DNA of 64,000 nucleotides. Source: JAEUJM01 sp044221555. GTDB lineage: Bacteria > Actinomycetota > Acidimicrobiia > Acidimicrobiales > DATDAH01. Made by a program: the position numbers and the translations under genes. Below are positions 53,074-62,060 of this stretch, piece after piece (the first letter of the stretch is position 1; each line of letters opens with the position of its first letter). The notes below the pieces were generated by a model that saw only the letters and a list, made by a program, of their open reading frames with translations, was not told the origin of the DNA and made no database searches. The stretch lies in assembly GCA_044221555.1 (NCBI GenBank), contig JBGAOY010000005.1:239381-303380 (forward strand), written 5' to 3'.

Positions 53074-53640
53074 TCAGCCGAGGGTGGGGAGCCAGTCCTC
53101 CACCGCGGCGACGATCTCGTCGTCCTTGCCCTTGAGGTCGTGGCGCCCGCCCTCGAGCCACACCGTGGTCACCGGGCCTGGGATGAGCGCGAGCGCATCG
53201 GCGAACTCGTCGGGCGTGCCGAACGGGTCTCGGGTGCCCGAGAGGAACAGGCACGGCACGTCCAGCAGTGGCAGGTGGTCGGTGCGGAGCTTCTCGGGCT
53301 TGCCGGGGGGGTGCAGCGGGTACGAGATCAGGATCAGACCGGCGGCGGGCATGCCCTCGGCCACCGCCATCGAGCAGATGCGACCGCCCATCGATCGCCC
53401 GCCGAACACCATCTGCTCGGGGGCCACCCCGAGCGCGGCGCTCACCACCTCGGCCTCGTCCTGCACGAACGCCACCAGCTTCGGGGCCCGGTCGGGTGCC
53501 TTGCGGCCCTCCCGCCGGTAGGGGAAGTCCACCCGCGCCACCGGCGTCGGCGCCAGCGCCTCCTCCAGCGCCACCAGCGTGGGGTGGTCCCGCCCACTCC
53601 CGGCGCCCGGCGTCAGGAAGAGCCCAAGCGTGCTCTTCAT
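53074..53640 (-). CDS. alpha/beta hydrolase (KANL3/Tex30-like)
   Basis: 188 residues. Nucleophile elbow GGRSMGGR, acid in SGTRDPFGT and His in LEGGRHDLKG. The small size and start (LGLFLTPGAGSGRDH) match the KANL3/Tex30 family of dienelactone-hydrolase-like proteins. The substrate is unknown. The frame runs back through the tandem repeat to 54069, but ATG 53640 is where family similarity begins. Confidence 0.85.
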   Translation of the reverse strand: MKSTLGLFLTPGAGSGRDHPTLVALEEALAPTPVARVDFPYRREGRKAPDRAPKLVAFVQDEAEVVSAALGVAPEQMVFGGRSMGGRICSMAVAEGMPAAGLILISYPLHPPGKPEKLRTDHLPLLDVPCLFLSGTRDPFGTPDEFADALALIPGPVTTVWLEGGRHDLKGKDDEIVAAVEDWLPTLG

Positions 53641-53686
53641 CGCACACCGCCCGCGCCTGTCGCACGCTTCCGCAACCTGGTGACGC

Positions 53687-53836
53687 GGCGAAGCGGAGCG
53701 GAGCCGCGGCGCGGGCGAACCGGATGGCGAAGCCGCTCCGACGAAGGAGGAGCCAATGTCATGCGGAGCGGAGCGGAGCCGCGGCGAGGGCGAACCGGAT
53801 GGCGAAGCCGCTCCGACGAAGGAGGAGCCAATGTCA
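53687..53836. repeat. 75-bp direct tandem repeat, 2 copies (dispersed family)
   Basis: Units 53687-53761 and 53762-53836, the latter ending on the stop of the J-domain gene. They share GAACCGGATGGCGAAGCCGC, CGACGAAGGAG and CCAATGTCA with the 90-bp repeat at 11844-12068, but differ in the spacer. Confidence 0.9.
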
Positions 53837-54547
53837 TGCGAGGAGGATGCGGCGGGCCTCGGACAGGTCGGCGATGCGCTGCGCCGCACCCTCGTGGTCG
53901 CCGCCGTGATCAGGGTGGGCCTGGCGCAGGCGCTCGCGGAAGCGTCGCTGCACGTCGGACCGCTCGGGCCGGAAGGGGCCCAGCTCGTCCACCGCGGTGA
54001 ACCCCAGCAGGTCGAGGGCCCAGCGCACCGGGTCCTCGAAGGCGGTGGGTGACCACGACCGGGCGCCACCGCTGCCCGAGAGGTGGGCGATGAGGGCCGG
54101 GCCGATGTCGCCGCCCCAGCGCAGGCCTTTGCGTATGGCCCCCATCACCACCCGTCGCTCGACCGGTTCGAACTGGCCGGCGGCGTAGACCGCGCCCAGC
54201 AGGTACTGGGCCGGGGCGCCCCGGTCGTCGAACTCGAACTCCATCCGCTCGCCGTCGCCGATGAGGCGATGGCGGCTGCGGGTGAGGCCCACCTGATCGG
54301 TCTGGAACCGGTAGCGCAGCCGGGGTTGGGGGATGCGCCGGCCTTCCTCGAGCTGCACGATCAGGCGGTGCACGTCGGGCTGCAGGTCTGGGTCGATGCC
54401 CCCGACCGCCTGGGCCGCGATCCCCCCGAGGAGCACCCCGCCGAAGCCGGGCGCCGGGTGCAGCGGCAGCGAGCGATGGCCCAGCGCCACCCGTCGCGTC
54501 GGTGCGATGGGCCGGGAGTGGAAGACCTCGAGCTCGGCCAGGATCAC
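53834..54547 (-). CDS. protein with C-terminal J-domain
   Basis: 237 residues. The last 65 residues are a J-domain with HPD (RLRQAHPDHGG) and the following helix, which stimulates DnaK-type ATPases. The N-terminal 165 residues are beta-rich and unrecognised; they probably select the client. GTG start. Its stop lies in the repeat unit. Confidence 0.8.
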   Translation of the reverse strand: MILAELEVFHSRPIAPTRRVALGHRSLPLHPAPGFGGVLLGGIAAQAVGGIDPDLQPDVHRLIVQLEEGRRIPQPRLRYRFQTDQVGLTRSRHRLIGDGERMEFEFDDRGAPAQYLLGAVYAAGQFEPVERRVVMGAIRKGLRWGGDIGPALIAHLSGSGGARSWSPTAFEDPVRWALDLLGFTAVDELGPFRPERSDVQRRFRERLRQAHPDHGGDHEGAAQRIADLSEARRILLA

Positions 54548-54615
54548 GTCGGAACGCTACCGGCGGCGGGCCCGGTCCGACGGGTCGGGCGGGGCGCCGA
54601 TCGCCGCCACCCGCG

Positions 54616-55542
54616 TCACACGTAGCTGCGCAGCAGGTTCCGCAATTCCGTGGCCCGCTCGATGATCTCGTCGTCATCCTCGACGTCGCGCTCGAACTGG
54701 TCGCTCAGGGCGCCGGCCCGGGCCACGATGCCGTCCCACACCTCCCGCTCGAAGCCGAACGGCAGGGCCAGCCCTCGGGCGCGGGCGGCGGCGTCGACCA
54801 GCGACAGCACCCCTTCGGGGTCGCGGGCATCGTGCATGAGGCGATCGCTCGACACGAACAGCTCGGACATCACCTGCTGCGCGGCCAGGCCGTCGTCCGG
54901 GTCGTCCTCGAGGGCGGCGTCGAGCGCGTCGGGGAACTCGATGGTGTCGAGCACCTCTTCCACCCGGGCCTCGTCCTCCTCGAGCACCAGCAGGTCGCCC
55001 ACCTCGTCCCACTCGTAGGCGATGCCGGCGGCCCCGAGGGCATCGGCCAGGCCCGACCGCTGCTCGTCGGTCCACCCGCCGACCTCGTAGGCCAGCTTGT
55101 CGGCGTCGGGGTCGAGCGCCGGCAGCGTGGTCATCTCGATCTCGTCGATGATCTGGTCGACCGCCGCCTCGTCGGCGGTGCGCACCACGAGGGTGCCCGC
55201 CTCCCAGACGTGGGCGATGCCCTGGTTCGTCAGCAGGCCGTCGACCAGCAGCCGCGACTCGCCGGACCAGTCGTCGAGCTCGTACGCGACCTCGTCGGCC
55301 TCGTCCTCGTCCTCGCCGTCGTGCTCCTCGCCGTCGTGCTCCTCGCCGTCGTGCTCCTCGCCGTCCTCGCCGTCGGCGGCGTCGGCGTCGGCGTCGGGGG
55401 CGTCGTCCCCGTCGCCGCCGTCGTCCTCCTGCTCGTCGTCCCCGGCCGACCCGTCGTCACCCACGGTGGCGCCGGGCCCCTCGACCTCGGCGCCCTCGTC
55501 GCCGTCCTCGTGCTCCTGGTTGCCCGCCTCGTCCTCAGCCAT
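54616..55542 (-). CDS. acidic protein with two DUF2007/SPOR-like repeats
   Basis: 308 residues from ATG 55542. An extremely acidic N-terminal half with EEHDG repeats is followed by two similar domains of about 60 residues (YELDDWSGESRLLVDGLL and YEVGGWTDEQRSGLADAL), then a helical C-terminus. No membrane segment. Function unknown; probably a cytosolic binding protein. Confidence 0.65.
   Translation of the reverse strand: MAEDEAGNQEHEDGDEGAEVEGPGATVGDDGSAGDDEQEDDGGDGDDAPDADADAADGEDGEEHDGEEHDGEEHDGEDEDEADEVAYELDDWSGESRLLVDGLLTNQGIAHVWEAGTLVVRTADEAAVDQIIDEIEMTTLPALDPDADKLAYEVGGWTDEQRSGLADALGAAGIAYEWDEVGDLLVLEEDEARVEEVLDTIEFPDALDAALEDDPDDGLAAQQVMSELFVSSDRLMHDARDPEGVLSLVDAAARARGLALPFGFEREVWDGIVARAGALSDQFERDVEDDDEIIERATELRNLLRSYV
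55318..55362. repeat. 15-bp in-frame tandem repeat, 3 copies
   Basis: GTCGTGCTCCTCGCC three times, encoding the EEHDG repeats of the acidic protein. Confidence 0.9.
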
Positions 55543-55647
55543 CGCCGGATCGTACTCATCGACCCCGCAGGGCCCGCGGTCGGTCGCCTCGCCCACCTCG
55601 CGGGGGTCGACCGTCAGAGGACCGTCACGGTCGGGAGGGGGCGACGG

Positions 55648-57351
55648 TCAGAAGACGGGGCGCTCGACGTAGCGGCCGAACACGTCGGCCAGGGTGTCCA
55701 TGATCTCGCCCTCGGTGGCGTAGGTGTGCACGGCGTCGATGAGCGCGGGCATGAGGTTGGCGTCGGGCGCGGCCGCGTCGGCGCGCACCCTGGCCAGCGC
55801 CGCCTCGACCGCATCGAGGTTGCGGTCCGCCTTCACCTGGCCGAGCCGCTTGACCTGACGCTGCTCGTCCTCGGCGGTGATGGCCAGCAGGTCCGGCTGC
55901 ACCTCCTCGCTGCCCTTGGTGAACCGGTTCACGCCCACGACGATTCGCCGGCCGTCCTGCACCCGGCGCTCGAAGTCGAACGCGGCGTCGGCGATCAGAC
56001 CCTGGAACCACCCCTCGTCGATGCCCGCGTACACCCCCTCGAGCATCGAACCGTCGCCCCGCTGGTCGATCTCGGCGAACAGCGCCTCGGCCGCGGCCTC
56101 GATCTCGTCCGTGAGCTGCTCGACGAACCACGACCCACCCAAGGGGTCGGCGACATGGGCCACACCGGTCTCGTAGCCGATCACCTGCTGCGTGCGCAGC
56201 GCGATCCGGGCCGTCTTCTCGGTGGGGAGGGCGAGGGCCTCGTCCATCGAGTTGGTGTGCAGGCTCTGGGTGCCGCCGAGCACCCCCGCCAGGGCCTCGA
56301 TGGCGGTGCGGGCGATGTTCACCTCGGGCTGCTGGGCGGTGAGCGACACGCCCGCGGTCTGGGTGTGGAACCGGAGCCGCAGCGACCGCTCGTCGGCGGC
56401 GCCGTAGCGGTCGTGGAGCCACCGGGCCCAGATGCGCCGGGCGGCGCGGTACTTGGCGATCTCCTCGAAGAAGTCGATGTGGGCGTTGAAGAAGAAGCTG
56501 AGCCGGGGGGCGAAGTCGTCGACCCGCAGGCCTGCGGCCTGGGCCAGCTCGACGTAGGCGAACCCGTTGGCGAGGGTGAACGCCAGCTCCTGCGCGGCGG
56601 TCGACCCGGCCTCGCGGATGTGGTAGCCGGAGATCGAGATGGGGTGCCAGCGGGGCATCTCCGCCGTGCAGAAGCGGACGCTGTCGGCCACGAGCCGCAT
56701 GGCCGGGCGGGGCGGGAACACGAACTCCTTCTGGGCCTGGTACTCCTTCAGGATGTCGTTCTGAAGGGTGCCGCTCAGCCGGGCTCGCTCGACGCCCGAC
56801 TTCTCGGCGGTGGCGACGTACATGGCCAGCAGCACCGCCGCCGGCGAGTTGATCGTCATCGACGTGGACACGGCGCCCAGGTCGATGCCGGCGAAGAGGT
56901 CCTCCATGTCGGCCAGCGTGTCGACGGCCACGCCGCACTTGCCCACCTCGCCCTCGGCATGGAGGTCGTCGGAGTCGCGTCCCATCAGCGTGGGCAGATC
57001 GAACGCGGTCGACAGGCCGTCACCACCCGCGGCGAGGATCTCGTGGAACCGGGCGTTGGTGTCCTCCGCCGTGCCGAAACCGGCGAACATCCGCATCGTC
57101 CAGAGCTTCGTCCGGTACATCGAGGCGTGCGGTCCGCGGGTGTAGGGGTACTCGCCCGGGAACGGGCCCGACTCAGGGCCGTAGACCGGCTCGTAGGGCA
57201 CGCCGGACAGGCTCTCGAACGCGTCGTCACGGATCGGGGCGGCCGCGAAGGACCGGTACCAGCGGCCCCGAGCGTCCCCCGCCGACGCCGCCTCGCCCGC
57301 CGGACCACGTCCGTCCGCGCCCTCGGGGCCGCGTGCGGCGTCATCGGTCAT
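55648..57351 (-). CDS. acyl-CoA mutase large subunit, isobutyryl-CoA mutase-like
   Basis: 567 residues from ATG 57351, the length of Streptomyces IcmA; GTG 57408 with GAGGA upstream is possible. The TIM-barrel substrate domain is complete (STAFDLPTLMGRDSDD, SISISGYHIREAG, RFHTQTAGVSLTAQQP) and the B12 domain is absent, as in IcmA. At the substrate-selecting positions it has Phe (RMFAGFG) and Gln (AQKEFVFPP), the isobutyryl-CoA mutase pair, not the Tyr and Arg of methylmalonyl-CoA mutase. It needs a separate B12 subunit. MeaB is at 44172. Confidence 0.88.
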   Translation of the reverse strand: MTDDAARGPEGADGRGPAGEAASAGDARGRWYRSFAAAPIRDDAFESLSGVPYEPVYGPESGPFPGEYPYTRGPHASMYRTKLWTMRMFAGFGTAEDTNARFHEILAAGGDGLSTAFDLPTLMGRDSDDLHAEGEVGKCGVAVDTLADMEDLFAGIDLGAVSTSMTINSPAAVLLAMYVATAEKSGVERARLSGTLQNDILKEYQAQKEFVFPPRPAMRLVADSVRFCTAEMPRWHPISISGYHIREAGSTAAQELAFTLANGFAYVELAQAAGLRVDDFAPRLSFFFNAHIDFFEEIAKYRAARRIWARWLHDRYGAADERSLRLRFHTQTAGVSLTAQQPEVNIARTAIEALAGVLGGTQSLHTNSMDEALALPTEKTARIALRTQQVIGYETGVAHVADPLGGSWFVEQLTDEIEAAAEALFAEIDQRGDGSMLEGVYAGIDEGWFQGLIADAAFDFERRVQDGRRIVVGVNRFTKGSEEVQPDLLAITAEDEQRQVKRLGQVKADRNLDAVEAALARVRADAAAPDANLMPALIDAVHTYATEGEIMDTLADVFGRYVERPVF

Positions 57352-57429
57352 CTCTGCGGTCCCGTCTCGGAGCCAGCGGTCATGCCGCCATTCTTTCAGG
57401 GTCGACACCGGTTCCTCTAACGTCGGGAG

Positions 57430-58425
57430 ATGACTGGGGAACCACAGGTACCGGATCGCAACCTGGCCATGGAGCTGGTGCGGGTCACCGAGGCCGCCGC
57501 GCTGGCTGCGTCCCGATGGATGGGGCGGGGCGACAAGGAGGGCGCCGACGGCGCCGCCGTCGACGCCATGCGGGTCGTGCTCGGCACCGTCCCGATGGAC
57601 GGCATCGTCGTGATCGGCGAGGGCGAGAAGGACGAGGCCCCCATGCTGTTCAACGGCGAGGCCATCGGTGACGGATCACCCCCCGCCACCGACATCGCCG
57701 TCGATCCCATCGACGGCACCACCCTCACCGCGCTCGGGCGGGGCAACGCGGTGGCGGTCATCGCGGTCAGCGAGCGGGGCACCATGTTCGACCCGGGTCC
57801 CTGCGTCTACATGGAGAAGATCGCGGTCGGTCCCGAGGCGGCCGGGAAGGTCGACATCCGGGCGTCGGTGGCCGACAACCTGAAGGCCGTCGCCGCGGCC
57901 AAGGGCGAGGCGGTGCGCGACGTCACCGCCGTGGTGCTCGACCGTGAACGCCACCAGGGGATCATCGACGAGGTCCGCGCCGCCGGCGCCCGGATCCGCC
58001 TGATCCAGGACGGCGACGTGGTCGGTGCCATCTCCACCGCCTGGCCCGACTCGGGCGCCGACATCCTCTTCGGCATCGGGGGCACGCCGGAGGGCGTCAT
58101 CACCGCCGCCGCGCTGAAGGCCATGGACGGCGAGCTCCAGGGGATCCTCTACCCCCGCAACGACGACGAGCGCAACGCCGCCCTCGAGCAGGGCTACGAC
58201 CTCGACCGGGTGCTCACCCAGGACGATCTGGTCAACAGCGAGAACTGCTTCTTCGCGGCCACCGGCATCACCGACGGCGAGCTGTTGAAGGGCGTGCACT
58301 ACGACAACCGCGGCGCCACCACCCAGTCCCTGGTGATGCGGTCCAAGTCCGGCACCGTGCGGGTGGTCAACGCCCGCCACCGTCTCGACAAGCTGCGCGA
58401 CTACACGTCCATCTCGTTCGACTGA
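57430..58425 (+). CDS. glpX: class II fructose-1,6-bisphosphatase
   Basis: 331 residues. NLAMELVRVTEAAALAASRW, VIGEGEKDEAPML and AVDPIDGTTLTALGR with the metal ligands are typical of GlpX and very close to the mycobacterial enzyme. It hydrolyses fructose 1,6-bisphosphate in gluconeogenesis. It is the first gene of a tight plus-strand set with lsrF-like, rpe-like and aldolase-dehydrogenase genes (gap 24 bases to the next). Confidence 0.95.
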   Translation: MTGEPQVPDRNLAMELVRVTEAAALAASRWMGRGDKEGADGAAVDAMRVVLGTVPMDGIVVIGEGEKDEAPMLFNGEAIGDGSPPATDIAVDPIDGTTLTALGRGNAVAVIAVSERGTMFDPGPCVYMEKIAVGPEAAGKVDIRASVADNLKAVAAAKGEAVRDVTAVVLDRERHQGIIDEVRAAGARIRLIQDGDVVGAISTAWPDSGADILFGIGGTPEGVITAAALKAMDGELQGILYPRNDDERNAALEQGYDLDRVLTQDDLVNSENCFFAATGITDGELLKGVHYDNRGATTQSLVMRSKSGTVRVVNARHRLDKLRDYTSISFD

Positions 58426-58449
58426 ACCCCTCTCTCCAAGGAGCACGCC

Positions 58450-59328
58450 ATGGCTGACGCCGAAACCCTCGCCGCCAAGGACTTCAAGGCCGACACCCCC
58501 ATGCCCAACGAGCCGTTCTTCCTGCGCGGCTCGAACAACCTCGACTGGGGCATGAAGAACCGCCTCGCCAACATCTTCGACGCCACCTCGGGCCGCACGG
58601 TGATGCTGGCGTTCGACCACGGCTACTTCCTCGGCCCCACCAGCGGCCTCGAGCGGGTCGACCTCGACATCGTGCCGCTCATCCCCTACGCCGACACCCT
58701 GATGCTCACCCGCGGCATCCTGCGCACCACCATCCCGCCGACCTACACCCGGGGCATCGTGCTGCGGGCCAGCGGCGGGCCCAGCATCCTGCGTGAGCTG
58801 TCCGACGAGCAGCTCGCGGTCTCGATCGAGGAGGCCGTGCGCCTCAACGTCGCCGCCATGGCCGTGCAGGTGTTCATCGGCAGCGAGAACGAGACGCAGT
58901 CGATCCACAACATGACCCGCCTGGTCGACATGGGCAACGCCGCCGGCATCGCCACCCTCGCCGTCACCGCCGTGGGCAAGGACATGGCCCGCGACGCCAA
59001 GTACTTCCGCCTCGCCACCCGCATGTGCGCTGAGCTGGGCGCCACCTACCTCAAGACCTACTACGTGGACGAGGACTTCGACACCGTCACCGCGGGGTGC
59101 CCCGTGCCCATCGTGATCGCCGGCGGCAAGAAGATCCCCGAGGCCGATGCCCTGAACCTCGCCTACCGCGCCGTGAACGAGGGCGCCGCCGGCGTGGACA
59201 TGGGCCGCAACATCTTCCAGGCCGAGCACCCCATCGCCATGATCCAGGCCGTGCGCAAGGTGGTGCACGAAGACATGAAGCCCGCCGACGCGCTGGAGCT
59301 GTACCAGACGCTCGGCGCCGAGGGCTAG
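58450..59328 (+). CDS. LsrF-like class I aldolase/thiolase
   Basis: 292 residues. Near-continuous agreement with LsrF: TVMLAFDHGYFLGPTSGLER, GATYLKTYYVDE with the catalytic Lys, and CPVPIVIAGGKKIPE and GVDMGRNIFQAEHP. LsrF transfers acetyl from 3-hydroxy-5-phosphonooxypentane-2,4-dione to CoA in AI-2 breakdown. The other lsr genes are absent, so the true substrate here may be a related pentulose phosphate. AAGGAG supports the ATG. Confidence 0.88.
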   Translation: MADAETLAAKDFKADTPMPNEPFFLRGSNNLDWGMKNRLANIFDATSGRTVMLAFDHGYFLGPTSGLERVDLDIVPLIPYADTLMLTRGILRTTIPPTYTRGIVLRASGGPSILRELSDEQLAVSIEEAVRLNVAAMAVQVFIGSENETQSIHNMTRLVDMGNAAGIATLAVTAVGKDMARDAKYFRLATRMCAELGATYLKTYYVDEDFDTVTAGCPVPIVIAGGKKIPEADALNLAYRAVNEGAAGVDMGRNIFQAEHPIAMIQAVRKVVHEDMKPADALELYQTLGAEG

Positions 59329-59337
59329 GCGCGCCGG

Positions 59338-59940
59338 ATGGTCGGGGGGACGGCCGCCCAACGCCTGCGCGCCCTCGGGCCCACCGTCAGCGTGGGCATG
59401 CTCACCGCGGACCTGGGGAACCTGTCACACGACATCGACGTGCTCGAGGGCACCGGCGTCGGTGTGGTCCACTTCGACGTGATGGACGGCTGCTTCTGCC
59501 CGATGACGACCGTCGGCCCGCCCATCGTCAAGGCGGTGCACACGTCGATGCTCAAGGACGTGCACCTGATGATCGAGGCGCCACTGCTCAAGGTGGCCGA
59601 CTACGTCGCCGCCGGTGCCGACATCGTGACGGTGCACGTCGAGTCCGAGCGCTACCTGCGTCGCGTCCTCGTCGAACTGGGCTCGATGACCAACGCCAAC
59701 GACGCTGACCGGGGCATCGTGCGGGGCGTGGCCCTGCTGCCCGGCACGCCGGTGGCCGCCGTCGAGCCGGTGCTGGACCTGGCCGACTACGTGCTGGTGC
59801 TGGCCGTCGACCCGGGGGGGGCGCCCCCCGGCGCCGACCTCATCGTCACCGGCAGCGCGGTGTTCGACGGCGTCGACCCCGACGGCAACGCCCGGTTCAT
59901 GCTCGACGCCCTGGCTCGGCGCGACACCGTCACCGCGTGA
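59338..59940 (+). CDS. ribulose-phosphate 3-epimerase-like protein
   Basis: 200 residues. Epimerase motifs are HFDVMDGCFCP, HLMIEAP, VTVHVES and GADLIVTGSAVF, with the Asp and His metal ligands. It lies 9 bases after the LsrF-like gene and its stop overlaps the next start (TGATG). It probably epimerises a ketose phosphate feeding the aldolase. Confidence 0.85.
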   Translation: MVGGTAAQRLRALGPTVSVGMLTADLGNLSHDIDVLEGTGVGVVHFDVMDGCFCPMTTVGPPIVKAVHTSMLKDVHLMIEAPLLKVADYVAAGADIVTVHVESERYLRRVLVELGSMTNANDADRGIVRGVALLPGTPVAAVEPVLDLADYVLVLAVDPGGAPPGADLIVTGSAVFDGVDPDGNARFMLDALARRDTVTA

Positions 59941-62054
59941 TGCAGAGCCGCTGGTCTGACGCCGACGCGGCCCGGGCGGTGGCCCACTGGGCCGACCGGG
60001 GCGAGGACCTGGCCCTGCGCACGTACACCAGCCAGCTGCTCGGCGGCGATCCGTCGCTCGTGCTGCACGGCGGCGGCAACACGTCGGTCAAGCGCACCGT
60101 CACCGACCGCTTCGGCGACAACGTCGAGGTCATCGCGGTGAAGGCCTCGGGCTACGACCTCGGATCGGTGCCGCCCGAGGGACACGTCGCCGTCCGCCTC
60201 GACCATCTGCAGCGGCTGCGCTCGATCCCCGAGCTCACCGACGAGGAGATCGTCAACGAGTTGCGCACGCAGCTGCTCGATGCCTCGGCGCCCACGCCGT
60301 CCATCGAGACGCCGGTGCACGCCCTGGTCCCCCACCGCTACGTCGACCACACCCACGCCGACGCGGTGCTGGTGCTCACCAACCAGGTGGGCGGGGTCGA
60401 CCTCGTCCGGGAGGCGATGGGCCCGGACGTGATCGTGCTGCCCTACGTGTTCCCCGGCTTCGGCCTGGCCCACGCCGTCGCCGACGCCCTCGACGCCCAG
60501 CCCGACGCCATCGGCATGGTGTGGGCCAACCACGGCGTGATGACGTGGGGCGACACCGCCAGAGAGTCGTACGACCGCATGATCGACCTCGTCACCCGCG
60601 CCGAGACCCTCATCGAGTCCCGTTCTGGTGGCTCGAACGCCACCGTCACGACAGGACCCAGCCACCAGAACGAGCGGTCGGCGCGCCTGGCGACGGTGGC
60701 GCCGATCGTGCGGGGCCTGCTGGCCCGGGCCACGGGCGACGCCGACCGGCCGTGGCGGCGGGTGCTCCTCTACGGGTTGGTCGAGGACGACGTGGTGGCC
60801 GCGCTCGACGGGCCCGGCGCCCGGGAGCTGCTGGTGTCGTCGCCGCTCACCACCGACCACCTGATCCGAACCCGGCCGTGGCCGGCGTGGGTCGACGGTC
60901 CTGCGTGGGACGACCCCGATCGGCTCCGCGAGCAGATCGAGGCGGCGCTCGACCAGTGGCGAGCGGAGTACGAGGCCTACCTCGACCGGCACCGCGATCG
61001 CCTGCCCGAGGGCATCACCACCTTCCCCCCGACGCCACGCATGGTGGTGCTGCCCGGCCTCGGCGTGCTGTGCGCCGGCGACGATGCCGCCGACGCCACG
61101 GTGGTGGCCGACATCGCCCGCCAGACCATCTCGGCCAAGACGCAGATCGCGGCGATGGGTGGCACCTACGACGGTGTGTCCGAGGCCCACCTGTTCGACA
61201 TGGAGCACCGCACGCTGCAGCACGCCAAGCTGCGGTCGACGGTCGATCCGCCGCTCGCCGGCCAGGTGGTGCTGGTGACCGGCGCTGCCGGCGCCATCGG
61301 CTCGGGCATCTGCGAGGGCCTCCTGGCGCAGGGCGCCCACGTGGTGGCCACCGACCTGCCCGGCGACGGGCTCCAGTCGCTGCGCGAGGCCCTGTGGCTG
61401 ACCGACGCCCACCGCACCACGGCCACGCCGCTCGACGTCACCGACCCCGAGTCGGTCGGGGCCGCCTTCGCCGCCGTCAGCCGGACCTGGGGCGGCGTCG
61501 ACGCGGTCGTCGTCAACGCCGGCCTGGCCCACGTGTCGTCGCTGGCCGAGATGGACCTCGACCGCTTCCGCACCCTCGAACGGGTCAACGTGGACGGCAC
61601 GCTGCTGCTCCTCCGCGAGGCGGCCAACCACTTCGCCCGCCAGGGCACCGGCGGCGACATCGTGCTGGTCTCCACCAAGAACGTCTTCGCCCCCGGCGCC
61701 GGCTTCGGCGCCTACAGCGCCACCAAGGCGGCGGCGCACCAACTCGCCCGCATCGCCACCCTGGAGCTGGCGCCCCAGGACGTCCGCGTGAACATGGTGG
61801 CGCCCGACGCGGTGTTCTCGAACGCCGAGCGGCCCTCCGGCCTGTGGGCCGAGGTGGGCCCGGGGCGCATGAAGGCCCGCGGCCTCGACGCCGAGGGCCT
61901 CGAGGCCTACTACCAGGACCGCAACCTGCTGAAGGCCAAGATCACCGCCACCCACGTCGCCCGCGGCGTGTGCTGGTTCCTCGCCCGCCCGACGCCCACC
62001 ACGGGCGCCACCCTCCCCATCGACGGCGGCCTCCCCGACGCCACCCCCCGCTGA
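59940..62054 (+). CDS. bifunctional class II aldolase/short-chain dehydrogenase (RhaD-like)
   Basis: 704 residues. The N-terminal class II aldolase domain (about 1-400) has VLHGGGNTSVK, VDHTHADAVL and ANHGVMTWG with the zinc His residues. The C-terminal SDR (about 440-704) has the NAD motif VTGAAGAIGSGI and YSATKAA with Tyr and Lys. The family cleaves ketose-1-phosphates such as L-rhamnulose 1-phosphate and oxidises the aldehyde. An unusual segment at about residues 228-245 is encoded by an inverted repeat (60621-60672). Confidence 0.87.
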   Translation: MQSRWSDADAARAVAHWADRGEDLALRTYTSQLLGGDPSLVLHGGGNTSVKRTVTDRFGDNVEVIAVKASGYDLGSVPPEGHVAVRLDHLQRLRSIPELTDEEIVNELRTQLLDASAPTPSIETPVHALVPHRYVDHTHADAVLVLTNQVGGVDLVREAMGPDVIVLPYVFPGFGLAHAVADALDAQPDAIGMVWANHGVMTWGDTARESYDRMIDLVTRAETLIESRSGGSNATVTTGPSHQNERSARLATVAPIVRGLLARATGDADRPWRRVLLYGLVEDDVVAALDGPGARELLVSSPLTTDHLIRTRPWPAWVDGPAWDDPDRLREQIEAALDQWRAEYEAYLDRHRDRLPEGITTFPPTPRMVVLPGLGVLCAGDDAADATVVADIARQTISAKTQIAAMGGTYDGVSEAHLFDMEHRTLQHAKLRSTVDPPLAGQVVLVTGAAGAIGSGICEGLLAQGAHVVATDLPGDGLQSLREALWLTDAHRTTATPLDVTDPESVGAAFAAVSRTWGGVDAVVVNAGLAHVSSLAEMDLDRFRTLERVNVDGTLLLLREAANHFARQGTGGDIVLVSTKNVFAPGAGFGAYSATKAAAHQLARIATLELAPQDVRVNMVAPDAVFSNAERPSGLWAEVGPGRMKARGLDAEGLEAYYQDRNLLKAKITATHVARGVCWFLARPTPTTGATLPIDGGLPDATPR
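60621..60672. repeat. 13-bp inverted repeat inside coding sequence
   Basis: CGTTCTGGTGGCT (60621-60633) pairs with AGCCACCAGAACG (60660-60672). An inner alternative stem, GGTGGC with GCCACC, also exists. It encodes a Ser/Gly/Asn/Thr-rich loop in the aldolase. Confidence 0.85.
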
Positions 62055-62060
62055 CTCGGC

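Noticed and set aside
55600..55645. Cluster of GACCGTCA direct and inverted copies as an operator
   Set aside because: It lies between a stop codon and the next start, the copies are irregular and GC-rich sequence gives such matches easily.
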